Below, piece after piece: positions 15,412-17,205 of a stretch of 17,205 nt of DNA. Under the pieces are notes generated by a model, which was given only the letters and a program-made list of their open reading frames with translations, was not told the origin of the DNA and searched no databases. Position 1 is the stretch's first letter. Every line of letters starts with the position of its first letter. Made by a program: the position numbers and the translations under genes. Source of the stretch: Niastella sp. (GTDB lineage Bacteria > Bacteroidota > Bacteroidia > Chitinophagales > Chitinophagaceae); contig JAJKIL010000194.1 of assembly GCA_021154515.1 (NCBI GenBank), positions 1-17,205 of the forward strand, written 5' to 3'.

Positions 15412-16722
15412 ATGAAAAAAATGATTCTTTTTTTGTTGACCCTCGGGTCAATAAGAGATACTATTGCGCAGGCAATACAGCTCGATGAACTGGTTAACGC
15501 TTATGCGGAAGTGAACCGGTTTAACGGGGCTGTACTTGTAGCGCGTGGCAACAGCATTATATATGAAAATGGATTTGGGGTAAAAGATGCTGCGCAGCAA
15601 ACGAACAATGATACTAATACCCTATTCAGGATCTATTCGGTTACTAAAACATTTACGGCTACGGTTATTTTTAAGCTGATAGAGGAAAAAAAGTTGTCGC
15701 TCGATGACCGCTTAAGTAAATTTTATCCATCCTTTCCCAAAGGCGACAGCATTACCATCCAACACCTGCTTAACCATACATCCGGTATTTATAATTATAC
15801 GAAGGGCAATGATATGAAGGACCAATCGGAAGCCACCTTTATCCATTTTCTTTCGACTAAGCCATTAGAGTTTTCACCAGGCAAAGGCTGGGACTATAGT
15901 AACTCCGGCTATTGGTTGTTGGGATATATTATTCAAAAAGTGACTGGTATTACTTATGAAGAAGCAGTTAATCGCTATATCTTCCTGCCCTGTAAAATGA
16001 ACCATAGCGGTTTTGATTTCAAAACACTAAAGCATATAAATAAAGCGACGGGTTATGAGATATTTACAGCGGATACAAAAAAGGAAGCGCAGGATATTGA
16101 TCCACCGGGACCTTACGCGGCAGGAGCGATCTATTCTACGATAGGTGATCTTTATCGCTATTATAAAGCTCAACAGGCGTTTCAATTGATCAGCCGGCAG
16201 TCGTTATACAAAGCCTGGACACCAGGCACCATCAATAAACATTACGGTTTTGGCTGGCAGATAGACAATATCGAGGGTAAAAAGGCTATTTCTCATAGTG
16301 GGGGCGGGCCGGGATTCCAAAGTAATTTTTTCTTTATTCCGCAAGACAGTATCTGCGTGGTGCTGCTAAACAATACGGAGAATGTCAACCTGGATATATT
16401 AACCCATGCTATTTGCAACCTGCTTTATGGAAAGCCATATAAGATACCAATTGATGTACCAGTAGATAGTCTCACCCTAAAAAGATATGTGGGCCATTAT
16501 GTTTTTGCGCCAACTTTTTCGATAGATATTACTGTAGAAGGAGGAAAACTGGTAGCCCAGCCTGTCGGGCAGCCAAAGACCATGATGCTGGCGGAAAAGG
16601 AAAATTATTTCTATGCACTGGAAAAGGATGCTTCCCTGGAGTTTCTTGTAAACGAAACCGGCATATGTAACGAAGCGGTGCTGCATCAGGGTGGCAATGA
16701 ACATCATGGAAAGCGGCAGTGA
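15412..16722 (+). CDS. Exported serine hydrolase of the beta-lactamase/penicillin-binding-protein fold
   Basis: A 436-residue protein with a signal peptide (1-19, cleavage near IAQ), thus periplasmic or cell-surface. It belongs to the class C beta-lactamase-like family (PF00144 by recall). Ser76-x-x-Lys79 (SVTK) supplies the nucleophile and general base. Tyr162-Ser-Asn164 (DYSNSGYWLLG) is the second motif. His295-Ser-Gly (SHSGGGPGF) stands in place of the KTG box, as in many esterase and D-amino-peptidase members. LLNHTSGIYNY at 119-129 is a further family hallmark. After about residue 340 an extra small domain follows (LKRYVGHYVF onward), as in proteins with a lipocalin-like tail. The reaction could be on peptidoglycan peptides, esters or beta-lactams; the family name does not decide it. 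The gene starts one base after the LytTR regulator stop, so it is the third gene of the kinase-regulator operon. Confidence 0.92.
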   Translation: MKKMILFLLTLGSIRDTIAQAIQLDELVNAYAEVNRFNGAVLVARGNSIIYENGFGVKDAAQQTNNDTNTLFRIYSVTKTFTATVIFKLIEEKKLSLDDRLSKFYPSFPKGDSITIQHLLNHTSGIYNYTKGNDMKDQSEATFIHFLSTKPLEFSPGKGWDYSNSGYWLLGYIIQKVTGITYEEAVNRYIFLPCKMNHSGFDFKTLKHINKATGYEIFTADTKKEAQDIDPPGPYAAGAIYSTIGDLYRYYKAQQAFQLISRQSLYKAWTPGTINKHYGFGWQIDNIEGKKAISHSGGGPGFQSNFFFIPQDSICVVLLNNTENVNLDILTHAICNLLYGKPYKIPIDVPVDSLTLKRYVGHYVFAPTFSIDITVEGGKLVAQPVGQPKTMMLAEKENYFYALEKDASLEFLVNETGICNEAVLHQGGNEHHGKRQ

Positions 16723-16738
16723 TCGGCCGCTTTCCATG
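16705..16738. terminator. Hairpin straddling the hydrolase stop codon
   Basis: CATGGAAAGCGGC at 16705-16717 and its exact reverse complement at 16726-16738 form a 13-bp perfect stem with an eight-base loop. The TGA stop at 16720-16722 lies in the loop. It stands between convergent genes and could end transcripts from both sides. On the plus strand the T-run is weak and delayed (TTTTT near 16748-16752), so termination is probable but not certain. Confidence 0.6.
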
Positions 16739-16750
16739 TGTAATTAGTTT

Positions 16751-17205
16751 TTAATAACCATTAGGTGCTATGAATTTTAATTGGTTTGGTGGATTTTTAA
16801 ATCTTGTCCAGATCTTATATCCTAACCAGGCGGCTATCGCAGCGCCTACTGCAAGAACGCCTTTGTCGCCCAGTAAGCCTACCAATGCATTAAATGCTCT
16901 TGTTTTTCTGTTGCCCGAGTCTTCCAGGGTTCCATTGGCAATACCTATGGCCTGGTAATAGGCAAAAATAGTAATCCCTATTGTTAACAGCAGACCCAGG
17001 ATATAACTTCTTATCGCTTTGAATGGCGTCAGGGTTTCACTGGTCCTTTTATAATAACGTTCCTTTTCCAGGTAGTTGAAGAAGACCTCATAATCAGCTT
17101 CATTATTAAAGGAAAATTCGCAGCTGCTGGTAATGCCGGCAATGCCTTTGTACTTTATTGCTACGGTTTTGTCGTTGTCTTCTTTTTGAACCGATTTAAT
17201 GGAGT
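16751..17205 (-). CDS. Membrane protein of unknown function, C-terminal part
   Basis: An open frame of 150 codons on the minus strand runs from the right edge to a TAA at 16751-16753. No start codon is needed because the gene begins outside the window. The visible part opens with a soluble stretch (SIKSVQKEDNDKTVAIKYKG, then CEFSFNNEADYEVFFNYLEKER), followed by a hydrophobic segment SYILGLLLTIGITIFAYYQA and a second one, GVLAVGAAIAAWLGYKIW, with a basic linker between (EDSGNRKTRAFNALVGLLGDK). The end is RFKNPPNQLKFIAPNGY. I do not recognise the family. Codon use and the continuous frame resemble the neighbouring genes, which makes it a likely real gene. It converges on the serine hydrolase, with the hairpin at 16705-16738 between them. 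Confidence 0.75.
   Translation of the reverse strand, partial: SIKSVQKEDNDKTVAIKYKGIAGITSSCEFSFNNEADYEVFFNYLEKERYYKRTSETLTPFKAIRSYILGLLLTIGITIFAYYQAIGIANGTLEDSGNRKTRAFNALVGLLGDKGVLAVGAAIAAWLGYKIWTRFKNPPNQLKFIAPNGY

Noticed and set aside
15412..16722. Calling the serine hydrolase an antibiotic-resistance beta-lactamase
   Set aside because: It has HSG in place of the KTG motif and an extra C-terminal domain, typical of esterase or peptidase-like members. The family fold alone does not show beta-lactam hydrolysis.

Overview
The window looks like chromosomal DNA of a Bacteroidota bacterium, most likely of the Chitinophagaceae type (Chitinophaga/Niastella-like; the family placement is inference). 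The grounds are a SusC/SusD pair, two further TonB-dependent outer membrane receptors (one with the Oar-like carboxypeptidase-regulatory N-terminus), a LytS/LytTR two-component pair, a Bacteroidota-type promoter (TTTG, 20 bp, TAGGTTTG), and gaps filled with short octamer-phased repeats. No RNA gene, CRISPR array, insertion sequence or phage gene is visible.

Layout. From the left edge to 2280 there is the C-terminal end of a SusC-like porin and a complete SusD-like lipoprotein, closed by a strong terminator. A gap of octamer repeats follows. At 2634-6009 lie a TonB-dependent receptor without a carboxypeptidase-like extension and a rhomboid intramembrane protease. A second repeat-filled gap with a terminator leads to a minus-strand flavodoxin/ferredoxin-NADP reductase-like gene (6328-6996), which is divergent from a small outer membrane beta-barrel gene (7172-7732). 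A 30-bp near-perfect inverted repeat separates that gene from a convergent Oar-like TonB receptor (7851-10994, minus). Next, on the minus strand, is an unrecognised beta-propeller-like cytoplasmic protein (11245-12489).

The right third is mainly regulatory. A divergent intergenic region carries three 9-bp direct repeats at exact 21-bp spacing, the geometry known for LytTR response-regulator sites. It lies between the propeller gene and a TfoX N-terminal-domain protein. Just downstream is a tightly packed operon: multi-pass LytS-type histidine kinase, LytTR response regulator (23-bp overlap) and exported serine beta-lactamase-fold hydrolase (1-nt gap). A 13-bp hairpin straddles the last stop codon. 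The window ends with a minus-strand membrane protein gene whose start lies beyond the edge.

The most interesting testable idea is that the 21-bp-phased repeats are the binding site of the adjacent LytTR regulator, linking the propeller gene and/or the TfoX-like gene to the kinase-regulator-hydrolase operon. That link is inference. Most other genes are ordinary members of known families whose substrates cannot be read from the sequence.
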